A stretch of DNA of 64,000 nt from Montifringilla adamsi (Eukaryota > Chordata > Aves > Passeriformes > Passeridae), in assembly GCA_017590115.1 (NCBI GenBank), contig JAGGNK010008448.1:3970794-4034793 (forward strand). The letters run 5' to 3'. The notes under the pieces were generated by a model, which had not been told where the DNA came from, searched no databases, and saw only the letters and a program-made list of their open reading frames with translations. The position numbers and the translations under genes are program-made. Shown here one piece after another: positions 50,411 to 62,395 of this stretch. Within the stretch, counting starts at the first letter, position 1; each line of letters opens with the position of its first letter.

Positions 50411-53217
50411 TCGGTGCTATTGCACAACCCTACAAACCAAAGCAGTGACCAAAAGGGCTTGGGAAGCTGCACAGCCTCAGGAGAAGGGAGGAGAGGAGGA
50501 TCCAAGAAAGAGACCAAAGGGGAGATACAGAGAAGTGACAGTCACTGCAGGACACCACAGCCATTCCTCAGAAACCATAGACTTGATCAGTGCACACCAA
50601 TACGCACAAACTCATCTGGACCTGCTAAAGACATTACTTTGATACAACAGACCTCTCTGGTGAGAAGCCTGCTGAATGCCAACAAAAAGTCCAGCAAAGG
50701 GTGGTCTCACAGTGGCTAATGCCACCTGGCAAGGGGGCCTGTGACACCAGCAGTGCCCCTGGCCTGGGAATTTGCAGTGTCTGACAGCTGAGCTCACCAC
50801 ATGCTGCACTGATCTTTCGGAGTCTTCAGGATCCAGATTCCTTTTATTAATTTCCAGTCTCCAGAGCCTGAAGATTTTCCAAATTCCTTCTTTTGCTTCT
50901 TCCTTTCCCACATTTCCATGTCTGTGTGTTATGGCAGTTGGCTGAACTGCCCCAAAGAGACTTTGAATGTTCATTCTAAGGTAACCCCCAACATCTGACA
51001 GAAAGAGGATGAATCCCGAGAGACCGATTGCCACTGAGCCCTTGTTGCTTAGGAAGGCCTAGGTGTGATGGGACACGTGGGGACAGTGCTACTAAGGCTG
51101 GAAGAGGATTTGCGTTATCATGTGTGCTCTTGAAGAACAGTAGATAAAAGAGGACAGTAGGGTGACTGCAATTACTGTCCTGTCTCGTTGTACACAGAGT
51201 TACAAGGTAACTCAGAAGTCAAGGGTGACACAATGAGTAATTCCTCAGGAACCATCAATATCAAAGAAAGGCTCAATGTCCAACTCAGTGGTTAATTATT
51301 AGCAATTTCTCTGATTAAATCCACATGTTTTTGTAAATAGAACTATCCCTAGTGCTACGTCCTCCACGCCAGAACCAATACACTGCTCCTGAAAGCTGTA
51401 AATTGATGCAATGAGTAAGAAGTGAATGGAGCAGTCACTCAGCCCTTCTCCATGTGGACTGCTGATGTGATTCTTCTTTCTGGCACTGGCACAGGTGTCC
51501 TCTGGCCTTGCTCAAAGCCACTTGGAGCACTGCTGCCAAGGGGCCCACTTGTTTATGACACCTTCCTACATAATGCCCCATCCCAGTGCTTGTCTCAGTT
51601 TTTAGTATAGGTCACAGCTCATCCTCACCCTGGCTTTGGTCTAACAGAGTTGAAGTGTGGCCCTCAGCACAGGATTCCGCTCTCTTTGATGTTCAAAACA
51701 AGCATAACCCACTTTCTCTACCCTCACAGCTGGGGCATGCTCCTCCTAAAAACCTACAAAGCTTCACTGTCCTTCAGCTCCTTCCATAAATGTTCCTCCA
51801 CTAAAATACCCAGAAAACATCCACTGGGACCAAGGATGCTAAGCAACACCTCTTTGGCCAGCAATACCATAGTTTCCCTGTGCTCCCCTGTCTTTATCCA
51901 TCTCCTATACAGCATGTTATAGCTTTTCAAAATTAGGCATTGATTCATGCCTGTCTCACACAGGGTCTGATCCAAAGGTCTCTGCCAGGCAATCAACCAA
52001 ATTCCTCCAGCCCTCACTGCTCCTATCTTCTCTGAAGAGTTTCTTTGCCTTGTCGTGTTCTCACCCCATGCTCAAAACCTGAGGCAGCTTGGTCAGCAGA
52101 ATGTTCTCACCTTAATTATCATGATTATGATACTGGTAGCCCAATCTTAACTGAGCTACCAGTATCATAATCACAACCATGACTCATAAAATCTCAACAT
52201 AAGCCATGAACTCTTATGAACTCTCTATATTGACCATAATCATAAATTTAATCAATTTTTCCAAGTTTGGATTCTTCCTACAGCCTGCACATCTGTCAGT
52301 GCTGAAGCAGGCTCTGACACCAGCACTATGCAGTCATTCCCTTCCCAGCTCCTCTGTTAAGAACTTAAGTTCCCAAGGTGTTTTGGGAGACACCAATACC
52401 TTTAATGGATCCATGTGAAAAAGTGGATGCACCTTTAAACTGAAAATACGTAGTCTTGATGCTAGATTTTCAATAATGTGACTCTATTCAAGGTGACAAA
52501 GGTGCTGCCACCTTGTCAAGTATCACATTTTTTTCCATATATCCTCACAGGCTCTAAGCTACTGCCAAAACGGGAAGAGAAATCTGTACCCTGCATTTGC
52601 TTCCTGAGGTCCACTGTCTTGGCTGTCAGAGGGATTCTCTTCAGCTTTGTGATCTTTTACAGAAGAGCAGGCAGCATGGATAAAGGTGCTTTACTTTTAG
52701 GTCTCTACTCTTCCAATGCACTCTCTGTACCATTTAAATCTTTCACTGGGTATTTTACAGAGTAGCTGAGTCTGAGGCTTTAATCCTGACTAAGCAGCAT
52801 TGACCCAACAGGCACATTCCCCAAACACTGGAAAACAAGCAGTTTATGCTTTGTGTTGGGACAAGGACCTGGAAACTCCCTTAGAAAAAGCAGCTTGTCC
52901 TCCCAAGAAATCTCATACACCAACCCCACCTCGAGCACTGAGAACCCACAGCCCAGGATGGCTCACAGCTTCCTCACCTGATCAGTCAGGTGCTTACAGC
53001 TGCTGCATTGCTAATCCCCACCTATGCTACTGGTTGATCACAGCAGGCCTTGTTTCCCAGCTGTGGCTAAGGTGTCCCCCACCCTGGCATTCTGGATGTG
53101 ATTGCATTCTCTGGCACAGCAGGGTCCTAATTCAGGCCATGCAACATGGGTCATGGTCTTACCTGAAAACATAAATAAACTCTAGAAAAGCACAGCAAGA
53201 GGGGGGCAGCTGCAGTG
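50411..53217. other. ABCC2-CUTC intergenic region
   Basis: About 2.8 kb between the ABCC2 5' end and the CUTC poly(A) signal, both genes reading on -. No coding exon was recognised. The notable content is the perfect hairpin at 52122-52173; the part nearest ABCC2 should hold its promoter. Confidence 0.5.
52122..52173. repeat. Perfect 19-bp inverted repeat with 14-nt loop
   Basis: Left arm 52122-52140 (tgattatgatactggtagc) pairs without mismatch to the right arm 52155-52173. The loop is 52141-52154. The spot is 1.9 kb upstream of ABCC2 and about 1.05 kb beyond the CUTC poly(A) signal. It could be the end of a small inverted-repeat transposon, a cruciform or an RNA hairpin. Confidence 0.8.
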
Positions 53218-53223
53218 TTTATT
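53218..53223 (-). terminator. CUTC poly(A) signal
   Basis: TTTATT on + is a canonical AATAAA on -, about 300 bases after the CUTC stop codon, giving a short 3' UTR. Confidence 0.7.
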
Positions 53224-53516
53224 TGACAATCACATGCAGTGCTATACAATTCAGTCCCCCTACTTGCTCACCTCCCTTCCTCCCAAATGCTGCCCAGCAG
53301 CTGCTGCTGCAACATCTGGAAATGAGTCCTTTTCTTTAAAATGGCCAACATAAGTTTCCAGGCCAGGGACTTCAGGGGAAGCCAAGGGAAGAGGTGTCAG
53401 GCTCCACCACTTAGTGCACGTCCTCTGCAGCCTGAGGATGAAGCAGCGCCCATCAGTCCGTGTGCCAGGGCACACCCTGGAGTCTCTGTGCTCTTGGCTC
53501 AGCACGGTGCCCTCCA

Positions 53517-56500
53517 CTACAGAATGTTCTTGGCAATGGCGTTCAGGGTCCTCACTTTGGCCACGTCTGCCACCTTTATGGAGTACTCGGGGGCAGAGAA
53601 GGACGCTCCCATGGCAACGTTCGGATTTCTGTCAGGAAAACCAGTGATTAGTGGTGACCTGCTGGGGGTACAGACCAGTAAGATCCACCAAGAAAGACAC
53701 CCCCATATTTCCCCTAGCTTCAGCATTGGCCAAAGATGGTGCCACCCAAACCAAAGTTGGGACAGTAATAAAAAGAACAATAATCCAAAGAAGTGCAGAC
53801 CTATGGACAAATATAACCCATTCCTCACTCAATTTTCAGAATCACATCCCACTGGCTTGCCAAATTATACATGCTTATGTTAAAAGTCTAAAACAACTAC
53901 ACCACAACCTGCCTTCCCAAGTGCCCTTAAAACTCCTAAGGCAGCAGTAGCAAGAAAAATGCCCCAAGAATCTGGTTCTGCATGGGATTCATGTCCACGT
54001 GAGGAGCACTGCTGGATTCATACACTGCAGAATACAGTATCAGGCACCATGATCCCAAACATAAAAGCACAACTAGCACTCAGGAAGCTGTTTGAAATTT
54101 ATGCCAGTTCTACAAACGCATGCTCACATTCGTTAGCCTTTCCCTCATAGAGTTCTGCTAAAAAATAAACATAAGCCATCAGTTACCTGAACTTCATTCC
54201 TGAGTCCCGAGCTGAGCGAGCAGAGCAGTGAAACTCAGAAGCAGTGGAGCCTTCCAGAATCCTCTGCAGGTTGCGCTCCGTGATGCCACCTCCTGGTGGG
54301 AACAAGCCCGATGTCACACACCGAGCAGATGACACTATTCCAGACCTGACACCACCCGGGGACCTCACCACTAAGGGACAAGAGCCATATACACTGAAGG
54401 GAAAAAACAGCCCTTGGGACAATAGAGACAAGGGCATGTGAAAAGGGATGGGAGAACCCTTGGCTCATGCTCTCCCAGAGATCTAGAGCTGTCCCCAAAT
54501 CCTGCAGGGAGCAATAGCTGCAGGGCTTTGCCCTCCCCAGCAGGCTGCATGGCCTTTACTCACACCAGGACAGGAGCTGCTCCTCCTGGGCAGCTGGCTC
54601 AGAAAGCCAAATCAGAAAGTGGATTCGAGGGCAAGGAGGCTAGCAAGGAAAGGCTAAGGACAGCAGGACCAGGTACAGATGACAAACATTACCTGGCACC
54701 ACCACAATTCTGCCCTTTGCCTGAAAGAAGAGTAATGTACATGTCAGTGACATTATTGAGGACCACATCCACAAGTGCATTTGTGAGGCAGCAAAGAAAC
54801 CTCACAAGCCACACTTTCCATAAGCTCATGGATGTCACCACAGTTAACAGTTTGTGCGCTCTCACCCATCTTTTTCGTACTATTCATGTTTTAAAATGAA
54901 AAGTGGAAAAGAACTTGCAGTTACAGCTAAGACAACCTGTCACCATTCCCTCCTACCTCTCCATCCCACCTTGCTACCTCACCTGTTGCAATTTCCTAAA
55001 AGGAACTGTGAGACACTCAGCAGGCACCTCACTCTGCTGTTTGTGTGGGCTCATCAGCTGTTTAAACCAACTCCCACCACCCTCCCCGAATCTGCAAGCA
55101 AGAACCCAACCAGTTTTTGCTGTGGGAGACTTTGGGGCCCAGCCTACACGGACTTGGGGAAACAGATTAAAGCCAAGCAAGAGAGGGAAGGCAAGCACTC
55201 CTTGACAGAAGTCCCTCCCAGAAATGAGGGATACCATAAAGCCTGCAGGCAGTGCCAGGGAGCAGCCACAGTAACCCAGCACAGCAAACACTCACCTGTT
55301 CTGCAAGCCTCTTAATCAAAGACAATCCTTCCAGGGCTGAGCTATCACAGCCACTTGTCAGCACCCGCTCAAAGCCCAGGGAAATCAGGGTCTCCAGTGC
55401 CACCAGAGGGTCATGCACCATGTCAAATGCTGAGGAAGAGAACAACAGCTCAGAAATCGTTCACTGTGCTCAAGCCCTGTCCCTCAGCCAGCTCCCCCAA
55501 AGGCAGCAACAGGAAGGGTCCTGCTCACACTCTGGATTCACAGCTCCTGAGTGTAACACTCCCCTTGCAGCAGTGCCAGGGCCACCATACTCAGCTCCTC
55601 AGACACCTCCTCTCTCAGAGGGCAATGAGACAGCTCCCAAACCCGAGCCCCCTGGACCGTTTCTCTTGTGGGGAATAGCACAGCCTGCAGAGCTTTCCCT
55701 CTCCAAAGAACAACCAAAGAAGATCAAGCCCAGCTCCCTCGCAGCCCCACCTTCCCCTGGCAGTGGGACACAGACTGGACCCTGCCCTGGGCCACTGTCC
55801 CTGGGAACTCACCGCGGTGAAACGTGACTGGCAGGGGACGGCACACGGCTGCAAGAGGAAGACGTATGGTTAGTCAGGGCTGGTACAGCCCCTTGTGCTA
55901 GAGCCAGAAACATACATGACGAGGGAAAAGGCTTCTCAAGCCATTCCTGGGGAGCTCAGAGAGACCCCATTCTTGCTGGGAACAATGCTGTTTACCCAGG
56001 ATTTTTCATGGGGAAGAATTCTTCTGCCCTATGAGAAAGCAACACACCTTTGGTTCTATGGGTAACACCAAAATCCCCCATTCTATCTGGAACATGCAGA
56101 ACCCTCATTCCCACCACAGGATGACTTTCTCAGCAGGAAGGAAGCAGGGAATTTGTGTCATCTATGTGGGGAAAGGCCACGACCACTGCTCTCTGGCAGC
56201 AGTGGAGCTGATTTTTGTGATTTCTTTCACTGCCTACAATTTCTGCTCTCAGACCACAGCAAACTTCACCAGAGGTCCTCTACTTACTGAGCAAAGCTTA
56301 TTTATTTCTACAAAAAGATATCCACCTGCTCCCTGCTAAGTCCTGGCAAGACTCTTTTCCTTTGCTGCACCCCTTACAGCACAGTCACCTTCGTGTGAGA
56401 ACCTCAGCACCACATCACCAGGGAAAGGCCCAGACCTCTTTAGCTTTGGCTGTAGCTCCCAAAAAACATGCAGCCAGGAAGAATTTCCTTCTGCATGTTT

Positions 56501-57670
56501 GTGGTCTGGGCTAACAGTGTCCCACTGCAGCTTCAGCAGCTTTTCATGTGTTCACACTTCTCTCTTGTAATCTTTTCTCCCTGTGTGTGTTAAGAGAGAA
56601 AAATGAAGACAAACTGCCAGCTACACACTAGGCCAAAGTCCAGGAGATACATATCCTAGACACCTGTAGCAACGACATAAGGAAAAGAACAAAGGACAAA
56701 GAAAACAAGAGAGAGAATTCAACAGGTCAAAGCAGCTCACCTAAGCCTTCCTACACTTTGCTATTATGTCCTCGGTGGCCTCAAACTGTGTATGAATGAC
56801 TTGGGGCTGTGGCCCTCGGCCTGCAAAGTTTCTAAGGTACTTAATGTCTCACAGGTATGGCAGGAAATGAAACCGAAAACGGTGGAAAGAGACGGCAAGT
56901 CCGCAGACAGGATGTGCAGACCGAAGCCCTCCGCACAGTTCTCCGGCATCAGCCGGAGCAGCGCTACAGCCCCGGCAGGGCACAGAGCGCAGCCCGGAGG
57001 CAGCCTCACCCAGCAGCGCCGTGCAGAGCTCGGTGTCGATGCGCCCGTCCTCGGTGAGGGCCCCGAACACCAGCCCGTCCGCGCCGTGCAGCTTGGCCAG
57101 GCGGATGTCGGCTTTCATCACCTCCACCTCCCGGTCCGAGTACAGGAAATCCCCGCCGCGGGGCCGGATCATGACGAACACCGGCACCCGCACGCACTGC
57201 TTCACCACCTGCAGCAGCCCTGCCGGCGGGACGGGGGCGGCTCAGCACGGCCGGACGGGCCGCGGCCGGCGCCGAGCGGGGCGGAGGGCGGCGGGGGACA
57301 CCGACGGGGAAGGCGGCCCAGCGGCGGGCGCGGCTCACCCATGCTCGGGGTGGTCCCTCCTTCCACGAGGCCGGCGCACAGCTCGATCCGCCCGGCACCT
57401 GCGGAGAGGCGCGTCAGAAACGGCCCCGCCGCGCTCCCGCCCCCTCCCGCCGGGCCCTCGGGCCTTACCTCCGCGCTCCGCGTTGACGGCGGACTCCACC
57501 GAGTCCACGCACACCTCCATGAGGAACCCATCGTCCATGCCTGCGGGGCGGGAGCGGCGCGGTCACCCCGGACCGCCCCATGGCGCCCGCCCGGCCCGCT
57601 CAGCACCTGCGCTGGCGGCGCGCGGGGGTCGCTGCTCTGCGCTGCCGGTCACGCGCCGCGCGATCGTCAT
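53517..57670 (-). CDS. CUTC: CutC copper homeostasis family protein, 9 exons
   Basis: TIM-barrel protein of the CutC family, linked to copper binding or homeostasis; its enzymatic role is unsettled. Exons: 57670-57607, 57540-57469, 57398-57339, 57219-57010, 55848-55813, 55429-55296, 54720-54693, 54292-54187, 53628-53517, all with AG/GT borders and consistent phase, total 273 residues, the same as human. Family motifs: FLMEVCVDS, ERGGA.RIELC, GGTTPS, MIRPRGGDF, GADGLVFGALT, VTFHRAFDM, LTSGCDSSALEG, PGGGIT, EFHCSAR. The start at 57670 gives a 21-codon basic exon 1 comparable in length to the human one; an in-frame Met also opens exon 2 (57538). Residue 48 is Gly where the family has Asp (GAD). 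Intron 4 (55849-57009) has no recognised content. Confidence 0.95.
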
Positions 57671-57741
57671 GGCGACGCCCGGGCGGGTCCGGAAGTGCTC
57701 GTCCCGCGCTTCCGGCGGCGACACTTCCGGGGTGGCTCGGG
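57671..57741. promoter_or_regulatory. Bidirectional CUTC/COX15 promoter with three ETS motifs
   Basis: Only 71 bases separate the CUTC start (- strand) and the COX15 start (+ strand), inside a CpG-dense region. Three GGAA-core ETS/GABPA-type motifs are visible: CCGGAAGT at 57689-57696, CTTCCGG at 57709-57715 and ACTTCCGG at 57723-57730. GABP (NRF-2) sites are typical of genes for cytochrome oxidase biogenesis. No TATA box is seen. Part of both 5' UTRs must overlap this core. Confidence 0.75.
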
Positions 57742-60700
57742 ATGCTGCGGGCGGCGCGCGGCGGGGCCCGGCGGCTGCTGCGGGGGGGGCCCGCACCACC
57801 ACAGCCCCCGCTACTGTCGGCACACGGCCGCCTGCCCCCGCGGCTCTGCCTTCCGCGACGCTTGCTGCAGCAGGCGCCCCAGCCCGCCGTGCCGCCGCCC
57901 GCCGTGGGGCGATGGCTCCTGGCCTGCAGCGGTGCCGTGGCCGGTGCCGTGGTGCTGGGCGGCGTCACCAGGTGAGCGCGGCACCCCCCGGCCCGCCGGA
58001 GCGGCGCAGAGCGGGTCCCTGGAGGCAGCCGTCCGTGTGTGCCCGCGCCGCCGGTGACCCCGTGCGGCTGTCCCCGCACCGAGAGAGCCTAGGAAAGCTC
58101 CTCCCGTGCCTGCCCTTCGTGACTGCCGGGGGACGCGGGGGGACAGGGCTGCGAGTGCCGGGGAGACTGCTCATAGTCTGGGGATGCCACTGCGGGACAA
58201 CTTAGGTGTGGTCATTCACAGACTGTCTGATCTCCGTCCTGTTCCTAGTTCTGAGCTGAAGGATTGTCTGAACAAGGGTTTTAAGACATATCCTAGAACC
58301 ACAGCATATCCTGATTGGAAGGGTCCCACAAGGACCATCAAAGTCCCAGCTCCTGGGTTGCTGTGCAGCCCAGAGCTCTCGCTCCAGTTCAGTAGATCAG
58401 CCTGTTCGTGTCTCTGCTCCCAGGCTGACAGAATCAGGCCTTTCCATGGTCGACTGGCACCTGGTGAAGGAGATGAAGCCCCCCCGAACGCAGCAGGAGT
58501 GGGAGGCCGAGTTCCAGAAGTACCAGCAGTTCCCAGAGTTTAAAATGTGAGTGTGCAAAACTGGAAGGAGGGTGTGCTGAGAGCAGCCCTTCTAGGACTG
58601 AGCCACTCATAAACCTATTGTAAGAAAAAAAATGTTTTCTGAGGTCACTGGCAAGGCACACAAAGCCTGCCTGGAGGTGGCTCGTGCAAAGTTCACTGGG
58701 GGGCTGTGAAACAGTTGCTTTATTGTCCTTTAACAGCCTGAACCAAGACATGACGCTGCCGGAGTTCAAGTTCATCTGGTACATGGAGTACTCGCACCGC
58801 ATGTGGGGCCGGGCCGTGGGCCTGGCCTACCTGCTGCCTGCTGCCTACTTCTGGCGCCGGGGCTGCCTCAGCCGGCCCCTCAAGGGCCGCGTGCTGGCGC
58901 TCTGCGGGCTCGTCTGCTTCCAGGTGAGAGCGTTACTGACAGCCTCTGCCTGAAATATCACCTGGTTTTAACCCCCGAACCAGAGATGCCTTTCACTAGT
59001 CCAGTCTGCTCAGAGCTCCATCCAGGGGGTGCATGCTCCACCCTGACCAGGGATGGGGTATCCACAGCTTCTCTGGGAAACCTGTTCCAGTGCTCACCAC
59101 CCTCACAGCACAGAATTTTTTTCCAATATCTAATCTAAACCTGCCTTCTGTCAGTTTGATATCTTCTGATTCAGCATAACTAAGACAGTGGGATTCATCA
59201 CAGCTTGGTGTCAGTGATGCCATGACAGTGTGTCAGTGCTGGTAGCTAGTTGGAAGTAGAGGAAATAAGTTGCTTTGCCCCTAATATTTATTCCATTTTA
59301 GTAGTTGCTGCTGTGCTGCCTGGCTCTGAGCCCTCTCCTGTTTTGTCAGGGGCTGCTGGGATGGTACATGGTGAAGAGTGGGCTGGAAGAGAAGCCAGAC
59401 TCGTACGACATCCCTCGGGTCAGTCAGTACCGCCTGGCAGCACACCTGGGCTCTGCACTGGTCCTGTACTGTGCCAGCCTGTGGACAGGGCTGTCTTTGC
59501 TGCTTCCACAGCACAAGGTATGCACTGGTGTGTCAGGGCAGTGTCAGTTCAGAGGGCTGGGGTGTGATGTGAAGGTAAGGAAAGGATGTAAAGGCTGGTG
59601 GTGCTTCTCTTGTAGTCTCTGTTCTTGACTCTGATCTCATACTTACAGTGTTACAAATACCCATTCTGTGAACTTCTTGGTTATGGGACACTTGCTGTGG
59701 CTCGTACTGTTTGGGTCAAAAGTGATGAGTCTCAGAATTTGTGGAAGCTCAGCCAGGGGTGTGCCTGGCTGGGTAAATTATTTGTGCCAGTAACTGTCCA
59801 AGGGCCACTTCAGTTTCTGCACAGAGCTGGACTTGATTAGCTGTGGTTTTGAGAGACCACTGAAGCATGGTTGCTGTGTGGTGGTCTGTAAAATCCCCCT
59901 CTAAAATACAGGCCAACCCCTTGGCCCGAAGGCTTTTCTTAGCTGCTGCCAACAGCACTCGAAATGCCTTGATTATTTCTTTTTCTTTTTTTCTTTTATT
60001 TTTTTTATTTTACAGCTGCCAGAAACCAAACAGCTCCTTCGCTTGAGACAGTATGCTCATGGCACTACAGCTCTCATTTTTCTTACTGCTCTTTCAGGTA
60101 AAGCTCTTTCTGCTGTCCAGTTTGTGACTTATTCTTCTCTGCTGGTTTGCTTTTTTTTCTTCTGTTCTGTGAGCAACCCCATCTGTTCTCTGAGAAAACT
60201 GCTGCTGTCAGGGATCTTACAGTCAAGAACCTCCTGACTGGTCTTTCCTGAGCAGATTGGGAGGCACCTTCCAGCCTTCCTGTGCTGTGTGATCTCTGTA
60301 TATGTTGCTAAAAGAAATTCAGGATCGAGCTGAGCTCTTGAATGAGAGCTGTGCAACCTGGAGTGACACCTTTGCTTACTGTGCTAGTCTCATTTTCTGC
60401 TCTGGAATTGTAGGTGCCTTTGTGGCAGGGCTGGATGCTGGCCTTGTGTACAATTCCTTCCCCAAAATGGGGGAGCGCTGGATCCCAGATGATCTCCTTG
60501 CCTTCTCTCCTGTGCTGAGAAATATCTTTGAGAATCCTACAACCGTACAGTTTGATCACAGGATCTTGGTGAGTGCTGTCTTCCTGATATGTCTGGGCTG
60601 CTTCTTGGTTGCCTCCTGCAGCCAAGCTGTCTTCTTTGGGCTGTGGTTCTGTCAGCTTGAGTGATTTCTAGGGTGTCCAAAGGGCCTGAGAGCGTCTTAG

Positions 60701-61974
60701 CAGTTTGCTTCTGCAGGAAGAGGAAGCTTAGCATTGTTTTTTATTTTCAGTGTGGCCTTCTTCCTTAAGGAGGTCTTCCTCCTGCGCAAGTAACACACTT
60801 TGTTTCTCTGATTCTCCTTTTCCATAACACGAGCTACAGTGTGGGATAGCCCTTGCTATTGAAATGTCTGGGAAAGCTGTGTGAAATAAAACTTGGAAAT
60901 CCTGATATTGAATGCTTCCTGCAGCATTTCTGAACTTGTTTTGCACAGTAGTGCCCTGTGAATATATCTCAGCTAGTTAGAGCAATCTGGATATTAAATA
61001 CCACTGGCAGCACTGCTGTGAACTAAGCCGTGCCTAAGACTAAAAAAAGAAAGATTAAGCTGGATCACCTTGGATGACCTGCACAGCAAGATTAAATTGG
61101 TGAACTACAGCTGAGTGGTGGAAATGAGATCAGTTTTCCAGATGACAGCTTCCACCTTCAGTTGTCATGGTGGCCCTGGGGAGAGGGCAGACACAATCTC
61201 TAGTGACTTGAATTAATGAGGAGAAGCTGTTGGAAAGTAAAGCATTCATTTGGAGGAAATTAAAAGTCTCTGTAACTTCACTTAAATTTTGGGGTTGTTA
61301 ACATGATGGTGTGGGAGCTCTAGGATTTGGTCATGGCCATTAATACATTCCTTTAGTTAAAAACTGCTACACAATTTCTTTTACTGCATGGAAGGCACAG
61401 GCAAAGGCCACTGCACCCATTTCCCTTGAACTTTCATTGAAGGGTGGTTGTTTCCCTTCTCTTCCGTAGGGAATTGCCTCCGTCACAGCTGTCACAGCAC
61501 TGTACCTCTTCTCGAGGAAGATCCCACTCCCTCGAAGGATCAGGATGGCTGTGACTTCCTTACTGGCCGTAGCTTGCATGCAGGTACTGCCCTTATATTT
61601 TCCTACTCCTTTGCAGCACATTCACAAGGCAGACCTGACCCCGCTTGGATCTGTGCTGGCTCCAAGAGTCGGGAGCTGACAGGTGGGGCTGCCTAGACCC
61701 CACACCTCACCATACTGTATGCACACTCTGAATTTGGGGTGCTCTTGCGTGGCCATGAGCCTTTCTAACACCACACTTTGTGCTGGGAATGGTATCCGTG
61801 GTGCATCCACAGCTGCTCTTACCTCTTCTCCCTTCTTGGCAGGTGGGCCTGGGCATCAGCACCCTGCTGCTTTATGTCCCTACGCCTGTGGCTGCTACGC
61901 ACCAGTCGGGCTCCCTGGCCCTGCTCAGCGTGGCATTGTGGCTCATGAGCGAGCTCCGGAGAGTTCCCAAGTAA
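57742..61974 (+). CDS. COX15: Heme A synthase COX15, 8 coding exons
   Basis: Inner mitochondrial membrane enzyme that oxidises the C8 methyl of heme O to give heme A for cytochrome c oxidase, downstream of COX10. Exons: 57742-57971, 58424-58546, 58737-58923, 59350-59517, 60016-60097, 60414-60568, 61470-61583, 61843-61974; phase is kept and the product is 396 residues (human 410). The N-terminal 50 residues are Arg-rich without acidic residues ([16 protein letters not shown]), a typical mitochondrial presequence. The CtaA-type membrane core follows, with conserved histidines at about 138 ([10 protein letters not shown]), 212 (AAHLGS), 312 (FDHRIL) and 373 (ATHQSGS), the candidate heme ligands, plus H251. 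The frame is open further upstream, but the chosen ATG gives the presequence and matches the family start. The intron at 60569-61469 is empty of recognisable features. Confidence 0.95.
58285..58370 (-). mobile_element. CR1 LINE 3' fragment
   Basis: Antisense CR1-type words (tcctgattggaagggtcccac, aaggaccatcaaagtccc, agctcctgg) in the first COX15 intron, just before exon 2. Confidence 0.55.
59000..59165 (-). mobile_element. CR1 LINE 3' fragment
   Basis: Antisense CR1: gaccagggatggggtatccac, ctctgggaaacctgttccagtg, caccaccctcacagcacag, and ccaatatctaatctaaacctg. Lies in the COX15 intron between exons 3 and 4. Confidence 0.8.
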
Positions 61975-61975
61975 C

Positions 61976-62044
61976 GCACCGGCGGGACAGCCCTTCGGCG
62001 AGCCGCACCGGCGGGACAGCCCTTCGGCGAGCCGCACCGCCGGG
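61976..62044 (+). repeat. 29-bp perfect tandem duplication after the COX15 stop
   Basis: Two identical 29-base units (61976-62004 and 62005-62033, beginning gcaccggcgggacagccctt) plus a partial third copy start one base after the stop codon, in the short COX15 3' UTR. Confidence 0.85.
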
Positions 62045-62138
62045 CCAGGGGCGGCCGAGCCCCCGAGCGCGCCGGGCGATGTGCGCGCAGCCGGGCTGGC
62101 GCGGGAGGCGGCGGCGGGTGTGAGTGCGAGCTTTGTAA

Positions 62139-62144
62139 CATAAA
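62139..62144 (+). terminator. Candidate COX15 poly(A) signal (variant CATAAA)
   Basis: No canonical AATAAA lies between COX15 and the next gene. CATAAA here, about 165 bases after the stop and followed by a GT-rich stretch (ctgtgtctgctgggtg), is the best candidate. The COX15 3' end and the ATP6V0E2 promoter would then be about 150 bases apart. Confidence 0.45.
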
Positions 62145-62211
62145 GGAGCTTTGTCAAGCGGCTGTGTCTGCTGGGTGCTCCTTTGCGGAGCGAGGTGCGC
62201 AGGGGTGCGGG

Positions 62212-62295
62212 GGCCGAGCCGAGCGGATCCGGGCCGAGCCGAGCTGGGCCCGGCCGAGCCGTGCCGAGCGGATCCGGGCCGTGCCGAGCGGATCC
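62212..62295 (+). repeat. GC-rich minisatellite-like repeats
   Basis: Degenerate repeats of gccgagc and gggcc. The 13-mer gccgagcggatcc occurs three times, at 62218-62230, 62263-62275 and 62283-62295. They lie immediately upstream of the ATP6V0E2 promoter boxes. Confidence 0.7.
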
Positions 62296-62395
62296 TCCAA
62301 TGGGAGGCGACGGTGCCGCCTGCGCGGCGCGCTCCGGCCGCGGATTGGCGGCGCGGCGCGGCAGTGGGCGGGGCGCAGTCCGGTGCGGAGCGGCC
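62296..62395 (+). promoter_or_regulatory. ATP6V0E2 CpG promoter
   Basis: TATA-less GC-rich sequence with a CCAAT box (62297-62301), an inverted CCAAT (ATTGG, 62344-62348) and a GC/Sp1 box (GGGCGGGGC, 62366-62374) within 100 bases of the start codon, typical of a housekeeping promoter. Confidence 0.65.

Noticed and set aside
56792..58205. Open frames of 421 and 394 residues on + across the CUTC exons and promoter
   Set aside because: They run antisense through four CUTC exons and the bidirectional promoter; Arg/Pro/Ala-rich GC artefacts.
59955..60015. T-rich run before COX15 exon 5, considered as a retroposon poly(A) (reverse)
   Set aside because: It is the polypyrimidine tract of the acceptor at 60014-60015 and has no element attached.
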